Assembly (NCBI GenBank): GCA_020433785.1
Contig: JAGRCC010000807.1
Coordinates: 1-7,157 of the forward strand
Length of the DNA: 7,157 nt
Reading direction: 5' to 3'
DNA from: Anaerolineae bacterium
Lineage (GTDB): Bacteria; Chloroflexota; Anaerolineae; 4572-78; J111
The translations under genes and the position numbers were made by a program. The notes below the pieces were generated by a model, which saw only the letters and a program-made list of their open reading frames with translations, searched no databases and had not been told where the DNA came from. Below, in pieces: positions 1 to 6,588 of the stretch. Numbering within the stretch: position 1 is the stretch's first letter; every line of letters begins with the position of its first letter.

Positions 1-29
1 AAAAAGCAAGAAGTGGGGCCGGGCATCTA

Positions 30-117
30 AACGCAAAAGACGCCAATGGCGCTAAAGTCGCAAACGCTTTTTAATATATCCTTTTGCGTCTCTTGCGCCT
101 ATAGCGTCTTTTGCGTT
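30..117. repeat. Imperfect inverted repeat built from TTTTGCGTCT-like units
   Basis: The arm at 30-52 and the arm at 95-117 are reverse complements at 20 of 23 positions, around a 42-nt centre. The sequence GCGTCTTTTGCGTT (104-117) has an exact complement at 30-43. The right half also contains direct repeats: CTTTTGCGT occurs at 81-89 and again at 108-116. I read this as a degenerate dispersed intergenic repeat able to fold into a long hairpin, not as a gene. Its family is unknown to me. Confidence 0.6.
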
Positions 118-164
118 AAATCCTTTTTGGTTCCGGCTTGTTCGGGTTATGACTTACACACTTC

Positions 165-244
165 ACCTTCCTGGAAGCTTTACGGGAGGCTAACAAACAG
201 CACTGGGTTCCTTGAATGCGGGTAAATCCAGCTTCCAGGAAGGT
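165..244. repeat. 15-bp perfect inverted repeat with 50-nt loop
   Basis: ACCTTCCTGGAAGCT at 165-179 is exactly reverse-complemented at 230-244, leaving a loop at 180-229. The core CCTGGAAGCT is itself nearly palindromic. The layout (short perfect terminal inverted repeats around about 50 nt of non-coding sequence) fits a miniature repeat element or an RNA hairpin downstream of the minus-strand PHP gene. It lacks the T-run of an intrinsic terminator. Confidence 0.55.
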
Positions 245-272
245 TTTACTCCCAACTGCGTTAGTCCTAACG

Positions 273-1070
273 TTATAAGGACTGCTTGGGGGTGGAGGGA
301 AAGCGAATATCCTCAGGCGTGAAGCCCAGCTTTTCTAGCGTCGGTTGCAGCCAGTCGAGCCGGGCTACGACAAAGAGATGATGGGCGTCGGAACCGAAAT
401 GGAATTTGGCGCCGGCGGCTTTGGCTGCTTGCAGACCCCGCACGTAGGCTTGCCAGAAGGGTTGGCCTTGATGCTCGGCCATCAAGTGCATGCCCATACC
501 AATCTCTAAGGTGATATTGTGGGCAGCGGCCACCTGACCTAATTCGGCAAAATAATCCTCATGCCAAACCTGCAAAAACTGATCGACGGAAAAGCCCCAG
601 CGACGAGGCGCGTGCTGGATGTTAATCACCCAGGGATGGGCCACGCCAGTGACTAACGGGTGACGGGCCGCGCCCAACAGCATTTGGTGCTGGTGTTCGA
701 TAAACGCCCGGGCGTCACCGACCGGCGGCGGATCGACCCAGCGCTGGCGGAAGTGATGCGGTCCGGCCAGCACAAAATCGAGCTGCCGGGCTTCACTTTC
801 CGTCAGATTAATGCGTCCGGTTGGGTCGAGAACGCACAACTCGGCTCCAACCAGCACCGTCATCCCCGCAGGTGCTTTACGGCGCACTTCCTCCGGCAAT
901 CGTTGAAACAGCTTAAAATCGGTATCGAGAAAATAGTGGTTGGCCAGTCCTACGGTCATAACGCCATTTTTCGCGGCGCGTTTGAGCATAGCCGGCAAGG
1001 TAGCTCGCCAATGGGCGTCTGGTGAGTGAGGGCGGGTGTGAACGTGGAGATCGTGCCAGGGCCAGTTCAT
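273..1070 (-). CDS. PHP-superfamily metal-dependent phosphoesterase (HisK/HisJ-like)
   Basis: This encodes a 265-residue cytosolic protein of the PHP fold, whose members use a cluster of divalent metals to hydrolyse phosphoesters; histidinol-phosphate phosphatases belong here. The metal-ligand motifs appear in the expected order: DLHVHT (H9, H11), the ANHYF segment (H45), GAEL (E77), GPHHF (H105/H106), GVAHPW (H145), EIGM (E189) and GSDAH (D228, H230). Length is normal for the HisJ/HisK-type family, and the set looks complete, so the enzyme is probably active. I chose the ATG at 1068-1070 because it sits six codons before the first metal motif. The frame stays open to a TTG at 1166, but that extension only translates the heptamer repeat (PYSLLPTPYP). 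No Shine-Dalgarno sequence precedes the ATG, because the repeat array abuts it. The radical SAM gene lies 217 bp upstream in the same direction. No other his genes are nearby, so a true histidinol phosphatase role is uncertain. Confidence 0.85.
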   Translation of the reverse strand: MNWPWHDLHVHTRPHSPDAHWRATLPAMLKRAAKNGVMTVGLANHYFLDTDFKLFQRLPEEVRRKAPAGMTVLVGAELCVLDPTGRINLTESEARQLDFVLAGPHHFRQRWVDPPPVGDARAFIEHQHQMLLGAARHPLVTGVAHPWVINIQHAPRRWGFSVDQFLQVWHEDYFAELGQVAAAHNITLEIGMGMHLMAEHQGQPFWQAYVRGLQAAKAAGAKFHFGSDAHHLFVVARLDWLQPTLEKLGFTPEDIRFPSTPKQSL

Positions 1071-1100
1071 GGGGTAGGGAGTAGGGAGTAGGGAGTAGGG
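1071..1100 (+). repeat. Heptamer array GTAGGGA, about 3.9 copies
   Basis: Three exact copies of GTAGGGA (1074-1080, 1081-1087, 1088-1094) are followed by a partial copy (1095-1100). The array touches the start codon of the minus-strand PHP gene and occupies the place where its ribosome binding site should be. A related but degenerate array lies in the opposite orientation at 1260-1294. Tandem heptanucleotide repeats between genes are known from filamentous cyanobacteria (STRR sequences); whether this belongs to such a family cannot be decided here. Confidence 0.85.
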
Positions 1101-1156
1101 TAAAGGGCGAGCGTAAGGGGTAAAAACTGACCAGCAAAAAGAGAATTTAGTGAAGG

Positions 1157-1204
1157 GACAAAGCAAGCTTTGTCATTCACAATCGGGTCAAAGTAAGCTT
1201 TGAC
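1157..1204. repeat. Two 18-bp palindromic repeats, 30 bp apart
   Basis: GACAAAGCAAGCTTTGTC (1157-1174) and GTCAAAGTAAGCTTTGAC (1187-1204) are direct copies differing at 3 positions, and each is an interrupted palindrome (arms of 8 and 7 bp around a 2-4 nt centre). The differences at positions 2-3 and 16-17 are compensatory: GAC...GTC in one, GTC...GAC in the other. They lie 87-134 bp upstream of the PHP start. They could be operators on the same face of the helix (about three turns apart), or simply units of a dispersed palindromic repeat. Confidence 0.6.
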
Positions 1205-1259
1205 GCTCCAGATCTTTATTTTCAAGAGGGATGGTATCTCTACAGCCAAAGATTATTTC

Positions 1260-1294
1260 CTTCTTCCTACTTCTTACTCCCGACTCCCTACTCC
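1260..1294 (-). repeat. Degenerate heptamer array GGAGTAG, 5 copies
   Basis: Read on the minus strand, 1294 to 1260 is five consecutive heptamers: GGAGTAG, GGAGTCG, GGAGTAA, GAAGTAG and GAAGAAG. They drift progressively away from the first unit. The array is inverted relative to the one at 1071-1100. The first unit overlaps the 3' end of the radical SAM gene and supplies its last glutamate codon and its TAG stop (1288-1290). Confidence 0.75.
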
Positions 1295-2442
1295 AGTCTT
1301 TTCGTGGGCCGTAAGTTGAGGGAGCAAACACATTTGCGGCAGATGGCGTCGGTGTCCATATCGAGATTGCGGCGAAAATCAATAGCGGCGGGGCTGTTGA
1401 GCAGATCAGGCAGGGCGGTCTCTTTGATGTTGCCGGCGGCTTGATGAAAAAAGCAAGGGCGCACGGTACCGTCGGCTTCCACCACCGCCGAAACCCAGGG
1501 CGCATTGCAGCGCACCACAGGGAAGTCGGCCAGGCCGTGGAGGGCGGCGTAATAATCGTAGATACGGCGGAGCTTAGCCGGCGATTCGGCAATGTAGCCA
1601 GAGGCAAAATCAGCGGCGTAGGTTTGGATCAGCGTTTCGATGACGGTTTTGAGCTGCGGTAGTTCCTCGGCGGCCGGTTTGACGGTTGAGGTTTTATCGT
1701 CCGGCCATAATTCGGGCCGGTTGAAGGCTTCGGAGGAAACATCGGCGGGCAGGAAGCTGATCTGGTCCAGACCAATTTCGTGAGCGGCGTCGATGATGCG
1801 GGGCCAATCGGCAAAGTTGGCGCGTTGGATGACACAGCGCGCCGAAAGACGAAAATGCGGATTGAGCGCTTTTACGGCGCGCACACCTTCACGTAATTTG
1901 TGGTAGGCGTTGGGAATGCGCCGGATGGCATTATGCACCGCTTCCGAACCATCGAGCGAGACAATGACTTCATCCGAATGGTTGACCACCTCGGCGGCGT
2001 AGCGCTTGAGGAGCAGGCCGGTGGAGAGAATAGTAACTTTCATCCCCTCCGCCCGGAGCAGATCGCACAGACGGAAAAGGTTGGGATTTAGCAGCGCTTC
2101 GCCGCCGGACATGACTACCCATTGGGTACGCAGGCCGCGCAGCGAGTTGAGCAGACCGGCTACGTCGGCTTCGGTCAGTTGGTCGCGGCTGGTGCCTTGC
2201 CAGATATCACACATAATGCATTGGCAGTTACAACTGCTGTGCGGCATCAGAATAACAATCGGCAGCGCGTGAATCGTGTGAGTTTTGAGGGTCAAGTAGC
2301 GCTTATAGGTATCGACAGCGGTTATTAGCGGATTTTGCTTGAGGATGGCTAAGTCGTTAATCACAATTTTTTCTGCTTTCCGAATAGGCTGATAGCTTCC
2401 ATCGAATTCAGGGCTCATCATACCGCAATTTGCCGGGTTCAT
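1288..2442 (-). CDS. Radical SAM protein with SPASM-like C-terminal cysteine cluster
   Basis: A radical SAM enzyme of 384 residues from the ATG at 2440-2442 (residue numbers below count one more, from a TTG at 2445). The SAM-binding 4Fe-4S motif is C72-x3-C76-x2-C79 in the stretch SSCNCQCIMCD, with an extra C74. The SAM-contacting GGE is at 114-116 (VVMSGGEALL). The strand motifs ILSTG (139-143) and VIVSLDG (160-166) belong to the TIM-barrel. The C-terminal region has C313 (VRCNAPW), C331 (TVRPCFF), C369, C372 and C374, which fits a SPASM/twitch-type auxiliary Fe-S site. Such enzymes modify peptides, mature other enzymes or act in cofactor synthesis; no substrate can be read from the sequence. 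Another ATG pair lies at 2421 and 2418, so the start is not certain. A GGTGAAGAAG stretch precedes the chosen ATG as a weak ribosome site. The stop codon lies inside a heptamer repeat, so the native C-terminus may have been changed. The PHP gene follows in the same direction. Confidence 0.88.
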   Translation of the reverse strand: MNPANCGMMSPEFDGSYQPIRKAEKIVINDLAILKQNPLITAVDTYKRYLTLKTHTIHALPIVILMPHSSCNCQCIMCDIWQGTSRDQLTEADVAGLLNSLRGLRTQWVVMSGGEALLNPNLFRLCDLLRAEGMKVTILSTGLLLKRYAAEVVNHSDEVIVSLDGSEAVHNAIRRIPNAYHKLREGVRAVKALNPHFRLSARCVIQRANFADWPRIIDAAHEIGLDQISFLPADVSSEAFNRPELWPDDKTSTVKPAAEELPQLKTVIETLIQTYAADFASGYIAESPAKLRRIYDYYAALHGLADFPVVRCNAPWVSAVVEADGTVRPCFFHQAAGNIKETALPDLLNSPAAIDFRRNLDMDTDAICRKCVCSLNLRPTKRLE

Positions 2443-2477
2443 CAAGTCTTCTTCACCGATAAAAGGTTCAGGAGGGG

Positions 2478-2506
2478 TTGACGCTGAGGGGGATGTAGCC
2501 TATTAT
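2478..2506 (+). promoter_or_regulatory. Sigma-70-type promoter for the histidine kinase
   Basis: TTGACG (2478-2483) and TATTAT (2501-2506) are separated by exactly 17 bp, each one base from the consensus. Transcription would begin near 2513 and give a leader of about 195 nt before the kinase start at 2708. No competing minus-strand promoter of similar quality was found for the radical SAM gene in the same region. Confidence 0.6.
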
Positions 2507-2645
2507 TTAATGGCGCAATCAATCACCTCTCCACCCTTTGTTCTTTCCAACAACGCTTCAACGTTTATCACGCATCCAAATACTGTAACGATTCAGATGG
2601 CTGGTTTTTTGTCTTAGAGAAGACCGAGTGGAGTACACCGCTGTA

Positions 2646-2711
2646 ATGACCACGAGTAACGACCAGGCAGCGAGTCTAATAAACAAATACATAGAAAGAC
2701 GCAGTCAATGA
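2646..2711 (+). CDS. Possible 21-codon leader ORF overlapping the kinase start
   Basis: ATG at 2646 opens a 21-codon frame (MTTSNDQAASLINKYIERRSQ without the last residue is MTTSNDQAASLINKYIERRS) whose TGA stop at 2709-2711 overlaps the kinase ATG as ATGA, the classical geometry for translational coupling. GGAG at 2630-2633 lies 12 nt upstream, a rather long spacing. The frame extends upstream to 2589 with a GTG at 2628 as another possible start. The peptide resembles no family I know, and 21 codons can occur by chance. The kinase itself has only a weak ribosome site (AGAAAGA, 2693-2699), which makes coupling worth considering. Confidence 0.2.
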   Translation: MTTSNDQAASLINKYIERRSQ

Positions 2712-4915
2712 GTCAAGGTAGTCAGGGGCCGGTTGAGAATAATAAAACCTTACCTCGAGTGTGGTGGAGCTTTCGGAGCAAATTGGTATTTATTTTTCTC
2801 ATTCTATCACTACTGCCGCTGGTTATCGTTGGCTGCTTTGCTATTGAGTATGCGAAGCAGTCGCTTAATGAGATTACGGTGCGTCATCTGATGGTTGTAT
2901 CAGTTCTGAAAGAAGCAGAATTTACCGAATGGATTAATGACAACAAACAAAAATTACGCGAATTAGCCGAACGCGCTCCGGTTCGTGATTATGTTGTTAT
3001 TTTGACGACCAGCCTGCCAAATACCGCGGCGTATCAAACGGCTTTCACCACGCTGCGTGATGACTACTTGCAGCACAATCTCGACTATATAGACAGTTCA
3101 ATCGATCTATTTCTACTCGACAGTCAAAATGGCCGGGTAATCGTGTCCACCAATCCCCAACAGATAGGGGAAGTCCACAGCCATAACGCTTACTTTATCG
3201 ACGGCAAACAAGAAACGTCGGTACAAACTGTTTTTTATGCGCCGGCGCTAAAACAGGCGGCGGTGGTGATTAGCACGCCGATAAAAAATCAGTTAGGTGA
3301 GCTTATGGCTGTTTTGGTTAGCCATCTGGACCCGGCTGAAATGTCGGCCATTATGCTGGTAAACAACAATGTGAACACCACTGAAGAAACCTATTTAGTC
3401 AACAAGTATAATTTTTTTGTCACCGACAGCCGCTTTGAATCGGGTTTTGCCCTAAAAAAAGACATTCATACCGAAGGCGTAAACAATTGCCTGGCCGGCA
3501 ACAGCGGCACCGGTCACTACGAAAATTATCGAGGTCAAACCGTTATTGGGGTTTACCGCTGGCTGCCGGATTGGGAGATGTGTATTCTGACTGAAATAGA
3601 AGAGGCTGAAGCACTGGCCCCGGTCTTCAAGTTCCGGATGGTGGTCGGGAACATTGCCTGGGTGATGAGTTTGGGTGTCATTATCCTGGCGCTCATATTT
3701 GCCCGCACGATCACCCAGCCGATCCAACAACTGATCAACGGGGTCAACGAATTGGCCCAGGGTAATTTAGATTATCGGATTACAGGGAAGACAGGTGATG
3801 AGTTAGCCATCTTGGCCGCGGCTTTTAATAGCATGGTGATCAAACGAAAACAGGCTATCCAAGCGATTAGTGAAAGCGAAGCCCGCCTGGCGCTTATTTT
3901 TCGCTCTGTACCGGTGGCGTTTTGTACCATTAGCAAAACCGGTGAGCTGTGGTTTAGCAGCCAATTTGAAGCGTTAACCGGTATTCCCGGCGCTGAATTT
4001 GCCGCCGATCAACAGTTGTGGTTAACGCGGATGCATCCCGATGATCAGGTCAAAGCCAGGCTGAAAGCCAAAGAATTTCAGGAAAAAGGCGAATATGACT
4101 GTGAGTTTCAATGGCGATGCGGGGATGGGGCTTACCGTTGGTTTTATAGCTATTCGCGCCAGCTCTATGACGACCAGGGCCAGCCGGACCAAACGATCGG
4201 AATCTGGATCGATATTACCGCTCGCAAGCGAGCCGAAGAATTGCTTAAACGGGCCCTGGCCGAGAAGGAAGTTTTGCTTAAGGAGGTTCATCACCGGGTC
4301 AAAAACAACCTCCAAACGTTGATTTATTTGATCGATATGCAGACAGTCGCTACCAAAGACCCTGAGGTTAATCAAGCTCTGGCCGAACTGCAAGGACGTA
4401 TTCGAGCCACAGCCCTGATTCATGAAAAATTGTATCAAACCGAGAATTTGACCCAAATCGATTTCGAGGCGTATCTGGCTGATCTGGTTCATCATCTGCG
4501 CCGGGCGTTAACCGGAGACCGGGGCATTACCATCCGCGTTGAAGCCGCGTCTTGTTCTTTGGAAGTCAATCAGGCGATTCCGTGCGGCTTAATCATCAAC
4601 GAACTGGTCACTAACGCTGTAAAATATGCTTTTCCGGATGAACTCACGCCACGCGACGCCATGGCCGGCCAAACCGACCGGCCTCCGGCGGAAATCGTGA
4701 TAACGTTCACCGCTCAGAATAATCAATTAGTGTTGACTGTCCACGATAACGGCATTGGTTTACCAGCGGGATATAATTGGCGAGAGACGAAGTCCTTGGG
4801 GCTAAAATTAGTGGATATTTGGGCTAGACACCAGTTAAACGGCAGCTTTGAGGTTGAGCCGGGTGACGTTGACTCACCGTTACGGCCGGGGGCAAATTTT
4901 ATCATTCGTTTTTAA
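2708..4915 (+). CDS. Membrane sensor histidine kinase: dCache-like, HAMP, PAS, HisKA_2, HATPase
   Basis: A 735-residue two-component sensor. Transmembrane segment 1 is at about 24-46; an extracytoplasmic region of about 265 residues follows (47-310) with dCache-like character; segment 2 is at about 311-333. A HAMP linker comes next (about 334-385, TQPIQQLINGVNELAQGNLDY), then a PAS domain with PAC tail (about 390-510, ending IGIWIDITARKRAEE). The dimerisation domain is the HisKA_2 type, with KEVHHRVKNNLQ; the phospho-accepting residue is probably H529. The ATPase has the N box (NELVTNAVKYAF, N631 and N636), the G1 box DNGIGLP (680-686) and SLGLKLV (696-702). A 15-20 residue polar insertion follows the N box. 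All catalytic elements are present, so it should autophosphorylate. The ligand of the sensor is unknown. There is no attached receiver; the nearest receiver gene is the convergent ATPase at 5042-6538, a possible but unproven partner. Weak ribosome site AGAAAGA, 8 nt before the ATG. Confidence 0.93.
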   Translation: MSQGSQGPVENNKTLPRVWWSFRSKLVFIFLILSLLPLVIVGCFAIEYAKQSLNEITVRHLMVVSVLKEAEFTEWINDNKQKLRELAERAPVRDYVVILTTSLPNTAAYQTAFTTLRDDYLQHNLDYIDSSIDLFLLDSQNGRVIVSTNPQQIGEVHSHNAYFIDGKQETSVQTVFYAPALKQAAVVISTPIKNQLGELMAVLVSHLDPAEMSAIMLVNNNVNTTEETYLVNKYNFFVTDSRFESGFALKKDIHTEGVNNCLAGNSGTGHYENYRGQTVIGVYRWLPDWEMCILTEIEEAEALAPVFKFRMVVGNIAWVMSLGVIILALIFARTITQPIQQLINGVNELAQGNLDYRITGKTGDELAILAAAFNSMVIKRKQAIQAISESEARLALIFRSVPVAFCTISKTGELWFSSQFEALTGIPGAEFAADQQLWLTRMHPDDQVKARLKAKEFQEKGEYDCEFQWRCGDGAYRWFYSYSRQLYDDQGQPDQTIGIWIDITARKRAEELLKRALAEKEVLLKEVHHRVKNNLQTLIYLIDMQTVATKDPEVNQALAELQGRIRATALIHEKLYQTENLTQIDFEAYLADLVHHLRRALTGDRGITIRVEAASCSLEVNQAIPCGLIINELVTNAVKYAFPDELTPRDAMAGQTDRPPAEIVITFTAQNNQLVLTVHDNGIGLPAGYNWRETKSLGLKLVDIWARHQLNGSFEVEPGDVDSPLRPGANFIIRF

Positions 4916-5041
4916 CAATGAGTTATGCAGTTCAAAGGTGACCATCACTTGGCTGAGATAAGTCAACCTATTTGGGCCAAACGGCTGCTTATTTTAATCC
5001 CAGTGGCCACCTTGCGGAAACCCTAAAGGTCTAGAGCCGAG
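4916..5041. other. Convergent intergenic gap, no clear terminator
   Basis: The kinase and the receiver-ATPase gene end towards each other across 126 bp. AAGGTGACCA (4935-4944) and TGGCCACCTT (5004-5013) form a 10-bp inverted repeat with one mismatch and a loop of about 59 nt. GTTAGCTAAC (5041-5050) is a perfect 10-bp palindrome that covers the stop codon of the minus-strand gene. Neither has a T-run in either direction, so I do not call an intrinsic terminator. Confidence 0.4.
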
Positions 5042-6538
5042 TTAGCTAACCGGTTCCAATTCAGTATCGGAGACGGGCATTGAACGCAGCAAAGCGCGGG
5101 CCATATCGGCCAACGCCCGCGCCGACGGCGCGGCGGCATCTTGCTGGTAAATCGACAAACCGCGATTATTGAGCGCAAAATGAAGCTTCGAATCATACGG
5201 AATACGGAACGACTCCGATACATTTAAGACCTGTTCCAGTTTTTCCACTTTAATCCCACCCGGTATATTAGCCCGATTAACCACAATTTTGATGTGATCA
5301 GCCGATAAGTGAAGCTGTTCAGCTAACTCTAAAAACAACTTAACACTCTTGATAGCCGGCAATTCCGGCGTGGTAACGACCAAAATAATATCGGCCATTT
5401 CCAGAAAACTGAGGGTCATGTCGTTAAGATGATGGTGCGTATCGACCACGACCATTTTGAAGTCATTCTTGAGGCTGGCCACGATATCTTTCATCATCGC
5501 CGGAGCAACCATATCGGCCAGTTGAGGCTGCGGTGGCGCCAAAAGCAGCTTCAAACCGGAATTGTGGGCCATTAAAATCTCGTTAACCAGGTCAATCTCC
5601 AATTTACCCTCGTGAATCAGGTCACTCACAGTTCGATCAGGGCGTGTGTTGAGATGTACGGAAATATCACCAAACTGTAAATCGCCATCCAACAGAGCCA
5701 CTCCACCGCGTTCTTGATGAAACGCAATGGCCAAATTGGCCGCCACCGCCGAGGTCCCCACCCCGCCTTTGGGACTATAAACGACCACCACCGGGCTGCT
5801 GATCGCTTTTGGCGTCGATGTTCCCTGGGCGGTCTGTCTTTCATTGGTCTGGGTTTTGACTTGGTCAAGCGCTTCAAACTGCTGGTACGACGACAAACCG
5901 ACTTTATAAACGCGCCGGATACACCCGACCAACTCTTCAGACGTAAACGGCTTGGGCTGGAAGTCTCTGGCGCCGGCCGCCATGGCGCGCTTCATGTAAT
6001 GCTGGTCGGATTGGACCGACATAATAATCACCTGGCTGTACGGCGCTTGCACCGCCATCTCGCGGGTGGCCGTAATGCCATCCATATCCGGCATGTTAAT
6101 GTCCATCAAAACAATATGCGGTTTTAACTCCGTCGCCATTTCCACCCCGTGGCGACCATTGACCGCCTGGCCAATCACTTCCAAATCCTTTTCAAAATAG
6201 AGCAGCCGCGATACGTTTTCTCGGGTGCCTAAATTATCATCAACAATTAAGATCCGAATTTTGTCTTCCGACGACACGTCTGATTTGGCGGCAATCGGTG
6301 CCGGTCTAGGCGGGGGTGCATCGGTCTTGGTCGATTGAGCGGTCGCTGCAGATTTATGGCGACTCTTGTCTTCCGGCGTCTTGCCACCGGCCGGCGCTGC
6401 CGTTGATCGGTTCTTTTTGGACGATGCCCCTCCGTTGGCCGAGGCCGAGGTTCGACTCCGGCGCAGGAATAACAGCAGTCCCATAACGGCCAGCAGCACA
6501 ACGAGCAAAACTACTGCAATTAAAATTAAGTTACCCAT
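5042..6538 (-). CDS. Membrane-anchored receiver fused to CpaE/TadZ-like MinD-family ATPase
   Basis: 498 residues in four parts. An N-terminal transmembrane helix (about 3-25) is followed by RRSR, which predicts a cytoplasmic body. A low-complexity Ala/Ser/Lys/Pro linker spans 30-92. A CheY-like receiver covers about 93-212, with D100/D101, the phospho-acceptor D146 (LMDINMPDMDG), S174 and K196 all present. A ParA/MinD-type ATPase covers about 248-490: deviant Walker A PKGGVGTS (256-263), with the signature lysine K257 kept and threonine at the usual P-loop lysine position (262); Walker A' LLDGDLQFGD (282-291); Walker B VVVDTH (D366). This is the CpaE/TadZ pattern of Flp/Tad pilus systems, where the ATPase marks the polar assembly site. 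No other tad/cpa genes are in the window, so the pilus role is inference. The membrane anchor is unusual for the family. Start ATG at 6536-6538, preceded by AGAAGG three nt away. Divergent from the helicase, convergent with the kinase. Confidence 0.9.
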   Translation of the reverse strand: MGNLILIAVVLLVVLLAVMGLLLFLRRSRTSASANGGASSKKNRSTAAPAGGKTPEDKSRHKSAATAQSTKTDAPPPRPAPIAAKSDVSSEDKIRILIVDDNLGTRENVSRLLYFEKDLEVIGQAVNGRHGVEMATELKPHIVLMDINMPDMDGITATREMAVQAPYSQVIIMSVQSDQHYMKRAMAAGARDFQPKPFTSEELVGCIRRVYKVGLSSYQQFEALDQVKTQTNERQTAQGTSTPKAISSPVVVVYSPKGGVGTSAVAANLAIAFHQERGGVALLDGDLQFGDISVHLNTRPDRTVSDLIHEGKLEIDLVNEILMAHNSGLKLLLAPPQPQLADMVAPAMMKDIVASLKNDFKMVVVDTHHHLNDMTLSFLEMADIILVVTTPELPAIKSVKLFLELAEQLHLSADHIKIVVNRANIPGGIKVEKLEQVLNVSESFRIPYDSKLHFALNNRGLSIYQQDAAAPSARALADMARALLRSMPVSDTELEPVS

Positions 6539-6588
6539 GAGCCTTCTTTCTTAATTCACTATTCAGAGCGATCAACTCTACCACTTTA

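Larger units (their letters stand above)
1..272. other. Non-coding left edge with repeats; no supported gene
   Basis: I find no convincing gene in this stretch. Two plus-strand frames are open from the left edge and close early: one ends at a TAA at 53-55 and would give a very basic tail ending RKRRQWR, the other ends at 75. Either could be the last codons of a gene lying to the left, but most of that reading lies inside a repeat arm (30-52), so I do not call it. The rest consists of two inverted-repeat structures, listed separately, and a short hairpin (AGTCCT at 263-268 with AGGACT at 278-283) whose loop contains the stop codon of the minus-strand PHP gene. No T-run follows that hairpin, so it is not a classical intrinsic terminator. 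Confidence 0.5.

Noticed and set aside
2..55. Possible C-terminal tail of a gene entering from the left (basic, ending RKRRQWR)
   Set aside because: Only 17 codons are visible, most lie in a repeat arm, and another frame is equally open.
263..283. Hairpin at the PHP stop codon as an intrinsic terminator
   Set aside because: The stem is 6 bp and not G/C-rich, and no T-run follows in the direction of transcription.
660..1025. Plus-strand open frame of 121 codons opposite the PHP gene
   Set aside because: It is antisense to a gene with a full set of metal motifs; its composition follows the complementary codons.
1071..1166. N-terminal extension of the PHP protein from a TTG at 1166
   Set aside because: The added residues are mostly a translation of the heptamer array (PYSLLPTPYP), the start is a TTG, and the family motif DLHVHT normally lies at the very N-terminus.
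1067..1249. Minus-strand 60-codon open frame
   Set aside because: It ends in a translation of the heptamer repeat, lies in a gap, and has no family resemblance or ribosome site.
4022..4495. Minus-strand open frame of 157 codons opposite the histidine kinase
   Set aside because: It is a shadow of the PAS/HisKA_2 coding region, with no domain or start signal of its own.
5041..5050. Palindrome GTTAGCTAAC as a terminator or binding site
   Set aside because: It overlaps a stop codon, has only short arms and no T-run, and a 10-bp palindrome can arise by chance.
5842..5900. Loss of ATPase activity inferred from threonine at the P-loop lysine position
   Set aside because: The deviant signature lysine K257 is kept, and CpaE/TadZ-type proteins often lack the second lysine, so the change alone does not show inactivity.
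5714..6127. Plus-strand open frame of 137 codons opposite the receiver-ATPase gene
   Set aside because: It is antisense to well-supported receiver and ATPase motifs and has no recognisable domain.
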